Source: Quadrisphaera granulorum
GTDB lineage: Bacteria > Actinomycetota > Actinomycetes > Actinomycetales > Quadrisphaeraceae
Assembly: GCF_003149145.1 (NCBI RefSeq)
Contig: NZ_QGDQ01000007.1
Span: 62,001-126,000, forward strand
Direction of reading: 5' to 3'
Length of the DNA: 64,000 nt
Each line of letters starts with the position of its first letter. Within the stretch, counting starts at the first letter, position 1. Shown piece by piece: positions 36,486 to 44,874 of the stretch. Below the pieces are notes generated by a model that saw only the letters and a list, made by a program, of their open reading frames with translations, ran no database searches and was not told the DNA's origin. The position numbers and the translations under genes are program-made.

Positions 36486-37376
36486 ATGACCGCCCAGCCC
36501 CTGACCGCCTCTCGAGACCTGAGCGTCGCCGAGCTCGAGGAGCTCTCGCACGAGCTGCGCACCAAGCTGCTCGAGCTGTGCGGCACCTACGAGGGCGCCG
36601 TGCACATCGGCGGAGACCTCTCCGCCGCCGACATCCTCACGGTGCTCTTCGAGTACGGCATGACGGTCGACCCCGACGACATCAGCAACCCGCAGCGCGA
36701 CAGGTTCGTGCTGAGCAAGGGCCACGCCGCGGTGTGCATGTACATCGCCATGGCCATCCGCGGCTTCTTCTCCTACGAGGGCATCGTCTCCAGCTACGGC
36801 CAGCTGGACAGCGCCTACGGCATGCACCCGTGCAAGGTGCAGCTGCCCGGTGTCGAGGCCTCCACCGGCTCCCTCGGCCACGGCCTGCCGCTGGCCGTGG
36901 GCATGGCCCTCAGCGCCCGCCACCGCGGTCAGCAGCACCGCGTGTTCTGCCTCCTGGGAGACGGCGAGACCGGCGAGGGCTCGGTGTGGGAGGCCGCGAT
37001 GGCCGCCCGCAGCAACCGGCTGGGCAACCTCGTGGCCTTCGTCGACCGCAACCGCCAGCTCATGACGAGCATGGCCGAGGAGCGCGTGGTCTTCGAGCCC
37101 TACACCGACAAGTGGGCGGCGTTCGGCTGGAACGTCGTGCACGTCGACGGCCACGACATGGCCGCCCTGGTCCGCGTGGTCGACGAGCTGCCCGACCCCG
37201 ACAGCGACCGCCCCACCGTGGTGGTGGCCGAGACCGTCAAGGGCAAGGGCGTCGACTTCATGGAGGGCAACCTCGCCTGGCACGCCGGCTCCCTCGGCAA
37301 GGCCGACCTCGAGCGCGCCCTCACCGCCCTCAACACCGCCTTCGAGGCCTCCCGCACGCAGAAGGAGAACGTCTGA
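36486..37376 (+). CDS. Transketolase, N-terminal (ThDP pyrophosphate-binding) subunit
   Basis: A 296-residue half-transketolase. FVLSKGHAAVCMYIAMA, STGSLGHGLPLAVGMALSA and the ThDP-magnesium motif GDGETGEGSVWEAAMAARSNRLGNLVAFVDRN are present. The partner half is encoded next to it with a 1-bp overlap. Split transketolases in sugar or polyol clusters often act on non-standard ketoses; a dihydroxyacetone-synthase-like use of formaldehyde is a further possibility. ATG 36486 with GAGGAGA in front. Confidence 0.85.
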   Translation: MTAQPLTASRDLSVAELEELSHELRTKLLELCGTYEGAVHIGGDLSAADILTVLFEYGMTVDPDDISNPQRDRFVLSKGHAAVCMYIAMAIRGFFSYEGIVSSYGQLDSAYGMHPCKVQLPGVEASTGSLGHGLPLAVGMALSARHRGQQHRVFCLLGDGETGEGSVWEAAMAARSNRLGNLVAFVDRNRQLMTSMAEERVVFEPYTDKWAAFGWNVVHVDGHDMAALVRVVDELPDPDSDRPTVVVAETVKGKGVDFMEGNLAWHAGSLGKADLERALTALNTAFEASRTQKENV

Positions 37377-38341
37377 TGCCCGTCACCTTCACCTTCGGGG
37401 AGTTCCTCTCGGCCCGGTCCGTCATCGGCTCGACCCTGGCCGAGCTCGGCGAGACGCACGACAACCTGTGGGCGCTGACCCCCGACATCGGCGCCACCCT
37501 GGTGGAGTTCCGCGAGAAGTTCCCCGACCGCTTCCTCGACGTCGGCCTCGCCGAGCAGGTCTGCGTGGGCATCGCCGCGGGCCTGGCCTACGACGGCAAC
37601 ATCCCCGTGGTCTCGGGGATGCTGCCCTTCCTGAGCATGCGGGCGCTGGAGCAGATCCGCACCGACGTCTGCTACCCGAACCTCCCCGTGAAGATCATCG
37701 GTACGCACGGCGGCCTGGTCGGCAACGGCGGCTCCACGCACTACGCCGTCGAGGACCTGGCCCTCATGTGCGCCCTCACCAACATGACGGTCACCTCCAT
37801 CGGCGACCCGCTCATGGTGGGCGAGGTGCTCCGCCAGTCGATGGCCATGAAGGGCCCGATCTACATCCGCCTCGCCGTCGGCAAGTCCGACCAGGTGCTC
37901 TACCAGCCCGGCCAGCACGACGTCCGGATCGGCAAGGGCATCGTCACCCGCGAGGGCACCGACGCCACGATCTTCACGCACGGCACCACGGTCGCCCAGG
38001 CCGTGCAGGCCGCCGAGGCCCTCGAGCAGGACGGCCGCTCCGTGCGCGTGGTGGACATGTTCACCCTCAAGCCGATCGACGCCGACCTCATCGCGCAGTG
38101 CGCCGAGGAGACCGGCGGCCGGTTCGTGGTGCTGGAGGACCACCTCGCCTACGGCGGGCTCGCCACGCGGGTGGCCGACGTCGTCGCCGACCGCGGCATC
38201 CGCCTCACCGCCTTCGAGCGCCTGGGCATCCCGCAGGTGTACGCGGGCTTCGGCGGTGACGAGGAGCTGCGCGACAAGCACGGCTACGGCCTGGCCGCCA
38301 CCGTCGCCGCCACCCGCCGGGTGCTGGCGGCCCAGCCGTGA
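37376..38341 (+). CDS. Transketolase, C-terminal (pyrimidine-binding) subunit
   Basis: A 321-residue second half: RFLDVGLAEQVCVGIAAGLAYDG carries the ThDP-activating glutamate, GTHGGLVGNGGSTHYAVEDLALM is the substrate region, and the C-terminal domain (RVVDMFTLKPIDADLI) closes the fold. It works only with the N-terminal subunit. TGATG junctions on the upstream side and a GTGA junction to the alcohol dehydrogenase show a tight operon. Confidence 0.85.
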   Translation: MPVTFTFGEFLSARSVIGSTLAELGETHDNLWALTPDIGATLVEFREKFPDRFLDVGLAEQVCVGIAAGLAYDGNIPVVSGMLPFLSMRALEQIRTDVCYPNLPVKIIGTHGGLVGNGGSTHYAVEDLALMCALTNMTVTSIGDPLMVGEVLRQSMAMKGPIYIRLAVGKSDQVLYQPGQHDVRIGKGIVTREGTDATIFTHGTTVAQAVQAAEALEQDGRSVRVVDMFTLKPIDADLIAQCAEETGGRFVVLEDHLAYGGLATRVADVVADRGIRLTAFERLGIPQVYAGFGGDEELRDKHGYGLAATVAATRRVLAAQP

Positions 38342-39399
38342 GGACCGTCGCCGTCACGAGGATCGGCAGCCTCAGGGCCACCGACGAGGGCGACCGCGGC
38401 CGCATCGGCGTGGTCGACCTCCCCGAGCACCCGCTCGGCCCGGAGGACGTCCGCATCCGCGTGGCCTACGCGGCCATCTGCGGCTCCGACCCGCACCTGG
38501 CCGAGGGCTTCTTCGGCACCGACGTGCCGATCGGGCTGGGCCACGAGGTCTCCGGGGTGGTGGAGGCGCTCGGCGAGCGCGCCACGCGCAACGGCCTGCG
38601 CGTCGGCGACCGGGTGGCCGGCAACTTCCTGAGGTTCTGCGGCACCTGCCGCCCCTGCCAGGAGGGCAGGCAGCAGTTCTGCGAGCACATCCAGGACTAC
38701 AACCGGCCCGGCATGTCCGAGACGGTCACCTGGCACGAGTCGCAGGTCTACCGGCTCCCCGAGTCGGTCACCCTGCTGCAGGGCTGCCTGCTGGAGCCGG
38801 TGTCGGTGGCGGTGCGGATCGCCGACAAGACGCGCATCCGGGTGGGTGACCGCGTCGCCGTCTGCGGCGGCGGGCCCATCGGGCAGCTGGCGCTGCAGGT
38901 GATGAGCCGGTACGGCGCCACGTCGCTGACGATGATCGAGCCGATCGCCGAGCGCCGGGCCCTCGCGCTGCGCACCGGGGCCGAGCACGTCATCGACCCG
39001 GTCGGCGAGGACCAGGGCCAGCGCGCCCTGGAGATCACGCAGGGCCGCGGGTACGACGTCGTCATCGACGCCTCCGGGTCGACGCGCGCCGTGCGCGGGC
39101 TGCTGGACATCGCCGCCAAGGGCGCCACCGTCATCTACGGCGCGATGTACCCCACCGGGTTCGAGCTGCCGCTCGACCTGTCCGAGCACCTGTACCTGCG
39201 CGAGCTCACCCTCACCGGCGTCTTCGTCTCCCCGTACGCGTTCCCCCGCGCGCTGCAGCTGCTCCCCCACCTTCAGCTGGAGGAGATGACGCAGGCCGTC
39301 TTCGACCTCGAGGACGCCGAGCGGGCGTTCGAGGTCCACCTCTCCGGCCGCTTCCCCAAGGTCGTCATCCGCTGCAACGCCGTCGAGGAGCTGGTGTGA
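38338..39399 (+). CDS. Zinc-dependent alcohol/polyol dehydrogenase (MDR family)
   Basis: A 353-residue medium-chain dehydrogenase. The catalytic zinc site is in AAICGSDPH and GLGHEVSGVV, the structural zinc cysteines are in FCGTCRPCQEGRQQFC, and the nucleotide-binding VCGGGPIGQLALQ follows. Such sorbitol/threonine-dehydrogenase-like proteins oxidise polyols. It sits between the transketolase and the sugar transporter, so oxidation of the imported compound to a ketose is likely. GTG start, 4-bp overlap. Confidence 0.82.
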   Translation: MRTVAVTRIGSLRATDEGDRGRIGVVDLPEHPLGPEDVRIRVAYAAICGSDPHLAEGFFGTDVPIGLGHEVSGVVEALGERATRNGLRVGDRVAGNFLRFCGTCRPCQEGRQQFCEHIQDYNRPGMSETVTWHESQVYRLPESVTLLQGCLLEPVSVAVRIADKTRIRVGDRVAVCGGGPIGQLALQVMSRYGATSLTMIEPIAERRALALRTGAEHVIDPVGEDQGQRALEITQGRGYDVVIDASGSTRAVRGLLDIAAKGATVIYGAMYPTGFELPLDLSEHLYLRELTLTGVFVSPYAFPRALQLLPHLQLEEMTQAVFDLEDAERAFEVHLSGRFPKVVIRCNAVEELV

Positions 39400-40967
39400 C
39401 GCTCATGACGGAACCCGCAGAGCCCGCCTCGACGACGACGGCCGCCGCCGCACCGGCCGCGGCCGCAGCGGGCCCGTTCGCGCTGGAGGCCCGCGACGTC
39501 TCCAAGCACTTCGACGGCGTCCACGCGCTGCGCGGGGCCCAGCTGGCCGTGCGCCCGGGCGAGATCCACGCGCTGCTCGGGGAGAACGGCGCGGGCAAGT
39601 CGACCCTCATCAAGGTGGTCACCGGCGTCTACGCCCCCGACGGCGGCACGCTGGTCCGCGACGGCGAGGAGGTGCAGTTCACCGGGGTGCGCGCCGCCAA
39701 CCGCGCCGGCGTGGTGGCCCTCTACCAGGAGCTGTCGATCATCCCGTCGATCTCCGTGGCGGAGAACGTGCTGCTGGGCGAGCAGATGCCCTCCCGCGGC
39801 GGCATCGTCAGCTGGCGGAGCATGAGGCAGCGCGCCCGCGTGCACCTGGAGCGGCTCAACCAGCGCATCCCGCTGGGGATGCTGGCCGGGGAGCTCTCCC
39901 CCGTCCAGCAGACGATGGTCTCGGTGGCCCGGGCCCTCGCCACCGACGCCAAGGTGCTCATCCTCGACGAGCCCACCGCGTCGCTCACGGACACCGAGAT
40001 CCGCGAGCTCTTCGTCGTCCTGAGGTCCCTGCGCGACGAGGGCGTGGCCATCGTCTACGTGTCGCACCGGCTGGAGGAGGTCTTCGAGCTCTGCGACCGC
40101 CTCACCATCATGCGCAACGGGTCGCACATCACCACCAGGGACGTCAGCGCCTCGACCATCGACGAGGTCATCTCCACGATGGTGGGCCGGGACCCCGGGT
40201 CCCTCTACCCCGACCGCGGCACGGCCACCGAGCAGGTGACGATCTCGGTCTCGGACCTGCAGGGCCGGCGCGTGAAGGACGTCTCCTTCTCGGCGCGCGC
40301 CGGGGAGGTGCTGGGGATCGGCGGGCTGGCCGGGTCCGGGCGCAGCGAGCTGCTGCGCATCCTCGCGGGGGCGCAGAAGCAGACCTCCGGGACCATCACC
40401 GTGGCCGGCACCACCGTGTCGATGCGGGCGGCCGTCCCGCAGATGCTCGAGGCCGGGGTCGCGCTGGTGCCCGAGGAGCGGCGCAGCCAGGGCGTGGTGC
40501 TCGGCGCCACCATCCGCGACAACATCGCGCTGGCCAACATCCCCACCGTCAGCTCCGCGGGCGTCGTCTCCGGCGCGCGGATCAGCACCATCGTCGAGCG
40601 GGGCATGCGCGACCTGCAGATCAAGGCGCACAGCCCCCGCCAGCCCGTGGGTGAGCTGTCCGGCGGCAACCAGCAGAAGGTCGTGCTGGCCAAGATGCTC
40701 GCCCGCAGGCCCAAGGTGCTGCTCATGGACGAGCCGACGCGCGGCATCGACGTCGGCACGAAGGCCGAGATCTACCGGCTCATCCGCCAGCTGGCCGCCG
40801 GCGGCACCACCGTCATCGCGGTCAGCTCGGAGCTGCCGGAGCTGATCGGGATGAGCGACCGCGTGCTGATCATGCACGAGGGCCGGGTCTCCGGCGAGGT
40901 CGACGCCGCGGACGCGGACGAGGAAGTCCTGCTGTCGTACTGCTACGGAAAGGCCGACGTGCGATGA
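39396..40967 (+). CDS. Sugar ABC transporter ATP-binding protein (RbsA type)
   Basis: A 523-residue protein with two ABC domains. Domain 1 has Walker A GENGAGKST and Walker B LILDEPTASL; domain 2 has a degenerate Walker A (GGLAGSGRSELL) and LSGGNQQKVVLAKML with LLMDEPTRGIDVG, the usual pattern of ribose/xylose/autoinducer-2 importers. The first domain's LSGGQ motif is altered to LSPVQQ. An Ala-rich N-terminal leader precedes domain 1. Works with the permease and binding protein that follow. Confidence 0.88.
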   Translation: MTLMTEPAEPASTTTAAAAPAAAAAGPFALEARDVSKHFDGVHALRGAQLAVRPGEIHALLGENGAGKSTLIKVVTGVYAPDGGTLVRDGEEVQFTGVRAANRAGVVALYQELSIIPSISVAENVLLGEQMPSRGGIVSWRSMRQRARVHLERLNQRIPLGMLAGELSPVQQTMVSVARALATDAKVLILDEPTASLTDTEIRELFVVLRSLRDEGVAIVYVSHRLEEVFELCDRLTIMRNGSHITTRDVSASTIDEVISTMVGRDPGSLYPDRGTATEQVTISVSDLQGRRVKDVSFSARAGEVLGIGGLAGSGRSELLRILAGAQKQTSGTITVAGTTVSMRAAVPQMLEAGVALVPEERRSQGVVLGATIRDNIALANIPTVSSAGVVSGARISTIVERGMRDLQIKAHSPRQPVGELSGGNQQKVVLAKMLARRPKVLLMDEPTRGIDVGTKAEIYRLIRQLAAGGTTVIAVSSELPELIGMSDRVLIMHEGRVSGEVDAADADEEVLLSYCYGKADVR

Positions 40968-41968
40968 CCGCCACCCCCACCCGCAACCCGGGGATCGAGG
41001 ACACCTCGGCCGGGGTGCTCGCCGTGCCCCGCCGGTCCCTGGGCCAGCGCGCCCTGTCCGGCGGCACGGTGCTCGCCCTGGTCGCCCTGGTCCTCTTCTT
41101 CTTCGCGATGCGGCCGGACGTGTTCCTGACCTTCACCAACGTCCGCAACATCCTCTACCAGGTGTCCATCCTGGCGATCATCGCCGTGGCGCAGACCGTG
41201 GTGATGGTGGTCGGCGACTTCGACCTGTCGGTGGCCGCCACCTCGAGCCTGTCGGGCTCGGTGGCCGGTGCGCTGCTCACGGCGGGCCAGTCGGTGACCG
41301 TCGCGGTGCTCGCCGCGGTGGCGGTGGGCCTGGCCATCGGGCTGGTCAACGGCCTGCTGGTCGCCTACCTGAACCTCTCGGCCTTCGTGGCGACCCTGGC
41401 GTCGATGACCTCGATCGTCGGGGCGGCGTACCTCGTGACGCAGGGGACCACGCTGTTCAACTTCCCCGCCGGCTTCACGCAGCTCGGCCAGGGCCGCCTG
41501 CTCAACATCCCGATGCCCGTCTACCTCGCCGTCCTCATCGCCCTCGTGGCGTGGGCCGTGCTGCGGTTCACCACCATCGGGCGCAGCTGGTACGCCATCG
41601 GAGGCAACGTGGAGGTGGCGCGCCTGTCCGGTATCTCCGTGCGGCGGTCGCGGCTGCTCGCCTTCACCGTGGCGGGCCTCGTGGCCGGCATCGGCGGCAT
41701 CCTCCTCGCCGCCCGGCTCGGCTCGTCGTCCGCGGTGCAGGGCAGCGACAACCTCATGTTCTCCGTGGCGGCGGTGTTCCTCGGCATGACCGTCATCAGG
41801 TCCGGGGCAGCCAACCTGGGTGGCACGGTGATCGGAGTCGCGATCATCGGGGTGATGAGCAACGGCCTCAACATCCTGGGCGTGAACTCCTACGTCCAGC
41901 AGGTGGTCACCGGGATCATCATCATCGCGGCCGTCACGCTCTCGTCGCTGAAGACGCGGAGCCGCTGA
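40964..41968 (+). CDS. Sugar ABC transporter permease (RbsC type)
   Basis: A 334-residue membrane protein with about nine to ten hydrophobic segments, starting with GTVLALVALVLFFFAM. The EAA-like loop region GRSWYAIGGNVEVARLSGISVRRSRLLAFTVAGL and the conserved GTVIGVAIIGVMSNGLNILGVNSYVQQVVTG are typical of the ribose family. ATGA overlap with the ATPase gene. Confidence 0.9.
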   Translation: MTATPTRNPGIEDTSAGVLAVPRRSLGQRALSGGTVLALVALVLFFFAMRPDVFLTFTNVRNILYQVSILAIIAVAQTVVMVVGDFDLSVAATSSLSGSVAGALLTAGQSVTVAVLAAVAVGLAIGLVNGLLVAYLNLSAFVATLASMTSIVGAAYLVTQGTTLFNFPAGFTQLGQGRLLNIPMPVYLAVLIALVAWAVLRFTTIGRSWYAIGGNVEVARLSGISVRRSRLLAFTVAGLVAGIGGILLAARLGSSSAVQGSDNLMFSVAAVFLGMTVIRSGAANLGGTVIGVAIIGVMSNGLNILGVNSYVQQVVTGIIIIAAVTLSSLKTRSR

Positions 41969-42084
41969 CCCCCGCCCCTCCCGGAGCTCCGGCTCCCCCT
42001 CCCAGCACAGCCTCCCCAGAACCCCCTCGGCCGCGCGGCACCCGCCGCGGGGCAGGTCTTCCACGCACTGACGAAGGAGTCACC

Positions 42085-43092
42085 ATGCGCATGAGGTTCA
42101 CGGCCCTCGCCGCGGCGGCGCTCGCCGCAGCCACCGTCCTGTCCGGCTGCGGCGGCAGCAGCGGCACCGACGCCGGGTCGGGCGGCGACGGCGGCTCCGG
42201 CAAGCCGTTCAAGGTCATCGCGTTCACCTCGGGCAACCAGACCCCCATCGGGGCCTGGTGGGTCAAGCAGGTCCAGGCCGACGCCAAGGCCAACGGCTGG
42301 GACCTGACCATGATCCAGGGCGACTTCGACTTCCAGAAGATGAACCCGCAGGTGGAGAGCGCCATCGGGCAGGGCGCGGACGCCATCTTCGACGGGTACA
42401 CCGACGTCGCCTCGATCAGCTCGATCGTCACCGCGGCCAAGGACTCCGACATCCCGATCTTCGCGGTGGACGCCGGCACCGAGGCGAACGACGCCTTCGC
42501 GCTCAACGTCACCTCGAACCAGCAGGGCATCGCCGACCAGACCGTGCAGGAGATCAGCAAGCAGCTGGGCGGCCTGCAGGGCAAGAACGTCATGGTCATC
42601 GGCCACGACCCGCACCCCGGCATCCGGATGCGCGCCAGCCTCGCCGAGGCGGAGCTGAAGAAGGCCGGGGCGAACATCGCCGGCGGGTCCATCCAGAAGG
42701 TGAAGTCCCCGGCCACCGGCCGCACCGAGGCCCTCGCCCTGGTCAGCGACTACCTCACCGCCAACCCCGGCGGCCTGGACGCCGTCTGGGTCGGCTGGGA
42801 CGACGCCGCCCTGGGCGCCGCGCAGGGCGTCAGCGAGTCGGGCTCGAAGGCGATCGTCACCGGGTGCGACGCCTCCAGCGAGGCGATCGCCGCCATCCAG
42901 TCGGGCACCAGCCCGCTCGTGGCCACCGTCGAGCAGCCCTGGCCGTCGGTGAACAAGACCGTCGAGGACGCGATCCTCGCCTACCAGAAGGACGGCACCA
43001 AGCCGTCGGAGACCTTCGACGCGGTGGACACCACGCTGGTGACCAAGGACAACGCCGCCTCGATCACCCCGTCGGACAAGCTCGGCAGCTGA
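42085..43092 (+). CDS. Periplasmic-type sugar-binding lipoprotein
   Basis: A 335-residue solute-binding protein. A lipoprotein signal peptide (RFTALAAAALAAATVLSGC, lipobox LSGC) is followed by a Gly/Ser linker and a type I binding fold (KVIAFTSGNQTPIGAWWVKQVQADAKANGW, AIFDGYTDVASISSIVTAAKDSDIPIFAVDAG). Expected outside the cell membrane, delivering a sugar or polyol to the RbsA/RbsC proteins. Strong GAAGGAG SD. The ligand cannot be read from sequence. Confidence 0.88.
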   Translation: MRMRFTALAAAALAAATVLSGCGGSSGTDAGSGGDGGSGKPFKVIAFTSGNQTPIGAWWVKQVQADAKANGWDLTMIQGDFDFQKMNPQVESAIGQGADAIFDGYTDVASISSIVTAAKDSDIPIFAVDAGTEANDAFALNVTSNQQGIADQTVQEISKQLGGLQGKNVMVIGHDPHPGIRMRASLAEAELKKAGANIAGGSIQKVKSPATGRTEALALVSDYLTANPGGLDAVWVGWDDAALGAAQGVSESGSKAIVTGCDASSEAIAAIQSGTSPLVATVEQPWPSVNKTVEDAILAYQKDGTKPSETFDAVDTTLVTKDNAASITPSDKLGS

Positions 43093-43166
43093 CGTCCCCG
43101 CGCCCGGCCGGGCGGGGTGCTCCCCCGCCCGGCCGGGCGCCGGACGTCTCCACAGAGGAGATGACC

Positions 43167-43949
43167 ATGGCTCTCGACAACAAGGTGGCCCTCATCACCG
43201 GCGGTGCCGGCGGCATCGGGCTCGCGACCGTCCGCGTCTTCCTGCGGCAGGGCGCCAAGGTGGTGGTCGCCGACGTCGACACCGAGCGCGCGCAGGCCGC
43301 CGCCGACGAGGTGGCCCACGAGGGCGCACCCGGGGCGGTGACCGCGGTGGGCGTGGACGTGTCCGACTTCGACGCCTTCCAGGCGGCCGTGCGGACCACG
43401 GTGGAGCGCTTCGGGCGCCTGGACGTGCTCTTCAACAACGCGGGCATCGCGGGCGGCAAGCCGCTGCTGGAGCACGACCCCGAGAAGGACTACCACCCGA
43501 TGATCAGGGTGGACCAGGACAGCGTGTACTACGGCATCCTCGCCGCGGGCCGCCAGTTCCGGGACCAGGGCGGGGGTGGCGTCATCGTCAACACGTCCTC
43601 CATCTACGGGGAGCAGGCCGCCGAGCTGGCGTTCACCTACAGCGCGGCCAAGGCAGCCGTCATCTCGTTCACGCGCTCCGCGGCCTACGAGCTGGCCCAC
43701 CAGGGCACCCGCGTGGTGGCCATCACCCCGGGCCGCGTCGCCACGCCGATCATCAACCAGTTCAGCCCCGAGCTGCGGGCGCTGTTCGCCTCCGAGCTGC
43801 TGCGGAACACGATGACGGAGCCGGAGGAGATCGCGAACGTGGTGGCGTTCCTGGCCTCCGAGGAGTCGAACGTCATCAACGGCACGGTGGTGAGCTGCGA
43901 CGACGGGTACACCGTCTTCAAGCAGCGCTTCGAGCTCCCCACCTTCTGA
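43167..43949 (+). CDS. SDR oxidoreductase of the sugar/polyol cluster
   Basis: A 260-residue classical SDR with TGGAGGIG, FNNAGIAGG, the catalytic YSAAK and VSCDDGYTVFKQRF at the end, where most SDRs have DGG. The ATG at 43167 has GAGGAG at good spacing; an ATG at 43161 touches the SD. Between the binding protein and the epimerase-like gene, so probably a polyol or sugar-acid dehydrogenase. Confidence 0.78.
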   Translation: MALDNKVALITGGAGGIGLATVRVFLRQGAKVVVADVDTERAQAAADEVAHEGAPGAVTAVGVDVSDFDAFQAAVRTTVERFGRLDVLFNNAGIAGGKPLLEHDPEKDYHPMIRVDQDSVYYGILAAGRQFRDQGGGGVIVNTSSIYGEQAAELAFTYSAAKAAVISFTRSAAYELAHQGTRVVAITPGRVATPIINQFSPELRALFASELLRNTMTEPEEIANVVAFLASEESNVINGTVVSCDDGYTVFKQRFELPTF

Positions 43950-43950
43950 G

Positions 43951-44874
43951 GTGGCGGTGAGCGACCGGGCGGTGGGCGTCGACCTCGCCTTCCACACCAG
44001 CGCCCTGCCGGTGGCCCCGGAGGGCGACGCGCTCGCCCCCGTGCTCGGGCGGCTGCGCGAGCTCGGGTACCGGCGGGCGGTGCTGCCCCCGCTCGACCCG
44101 GCGGGCACCGACGCCGCGTCGCTGCGGACGGCGTTCGAGCGGGCGGACCTCGCGCCCATCGCCATGGTCGGCCTGGCCCCCGGCCAGGACGTCTCCTCGG
44201 ACGACGACGACGAGCGCGCCGCCGGCCGCGCAGCGCTCCTCGCTGCGGTGGACCTCGCCGTCGCGCTGGGCGCGGACCAGCTCAACGGCGTGCCGTACGG
44301 CCTGTTCGGCAAGCCGGCCACCGCTCCCGGCGCCGCGGCGTTCGAGCGCAGCGCCCTGGTGGTGGGCGAGGTCGCGGACCGCGCGGCGGACCGCGGCGTG
44401 CAGCTGACCTTCGAGGTGCTCAACCGCTACGAGGAGGGCCTGGTCAACACCGCCGCGCAGGCGGTGGAGTACGTGGCGGCGAGCGGGTCGGCGCACCTGG
44501 GCGTCCACCTCGACACCTTCCACATGGCGGTCGAGGAGGCGGACCTCGCCGCCGCGGTGCGCACGGCGCTGCCCCACCTGCGCTACCTCGAGCTGGGACA
44601 GTCCGGCCGCGGCGACCTCGGCTCCGGGGCGGTGGACGTGGCGGGGGTGCTCCGTTCGGCCCTGGCCGGGGGGTACACCGGGCGCGTGGGCGTGGAAGCC
44701 TTCTCCCGTGCGCTGATGCCGGGCGCCGTCGCCGACGCCCTGGCCATCTGGCGCTCGCCCTACGACGACGGGCTCGGCCTGGCCGAGCGCGCCCTCGCGC
44801 TGGTGCAGCACGCGGCCAGCGGCACCCCCGCGCCCCACCCGGCAGTCCCGACCCAGCAGGAGGCCCGACGATGA
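43951..44874 (+). CDS. Ketose 3-epimerase-like TIM-barrel protein
   Basis: A 307-residue protein of the xylose-isomerase-like barrel. It carries the metal-site pattern of D-tagatose/D-psicose 3-epimerases: a glutamate in LTFEVLNRYEEG, HLDTFHMAVEEAD and a final glutamate in VGVEAFSRAL. Together with a transketolase, two dehydrogenases and a sugar importer it would interconvert ketoses or act as a related decarboxylase/isomerase. GTG start 1 bp after the SDR stop; ATGA overlap with the next gene. Confidence 0.75.
   Translation: MAVSDRAVGVDLAFHTSALPVAPEGDALAPVLGRLRELGYRRAVLPPLDPAGTDAASLRTAFERADLAPIAMVGLAPGQDVSSDDDDERAAGRAALLAAVDLAVALGADQLNGVPYGLFGKPATAPGAAAFERSALVVGEVADRAADRGVQLTFEVLNRYEEGLVNTAAQAVEYVAASGSAHLGVHLDTFHMAVEEADLAAAVRTALPHLRYLELGQSGRGDLGSGAVDVAGVLRSALAGGYTGRVGVEAFSRALMPGAVADALAIWRSPYDDGLGLAERALALVQHAASGTPAPHPAVPTQQEARR

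Noticed and set aside
34851-37283. IclR protein of 810 residues
   Set aside because: The frame continues upstream through marR and transketolase antisense; the IclR helix-turn-helix starts at the GTG at 35597.
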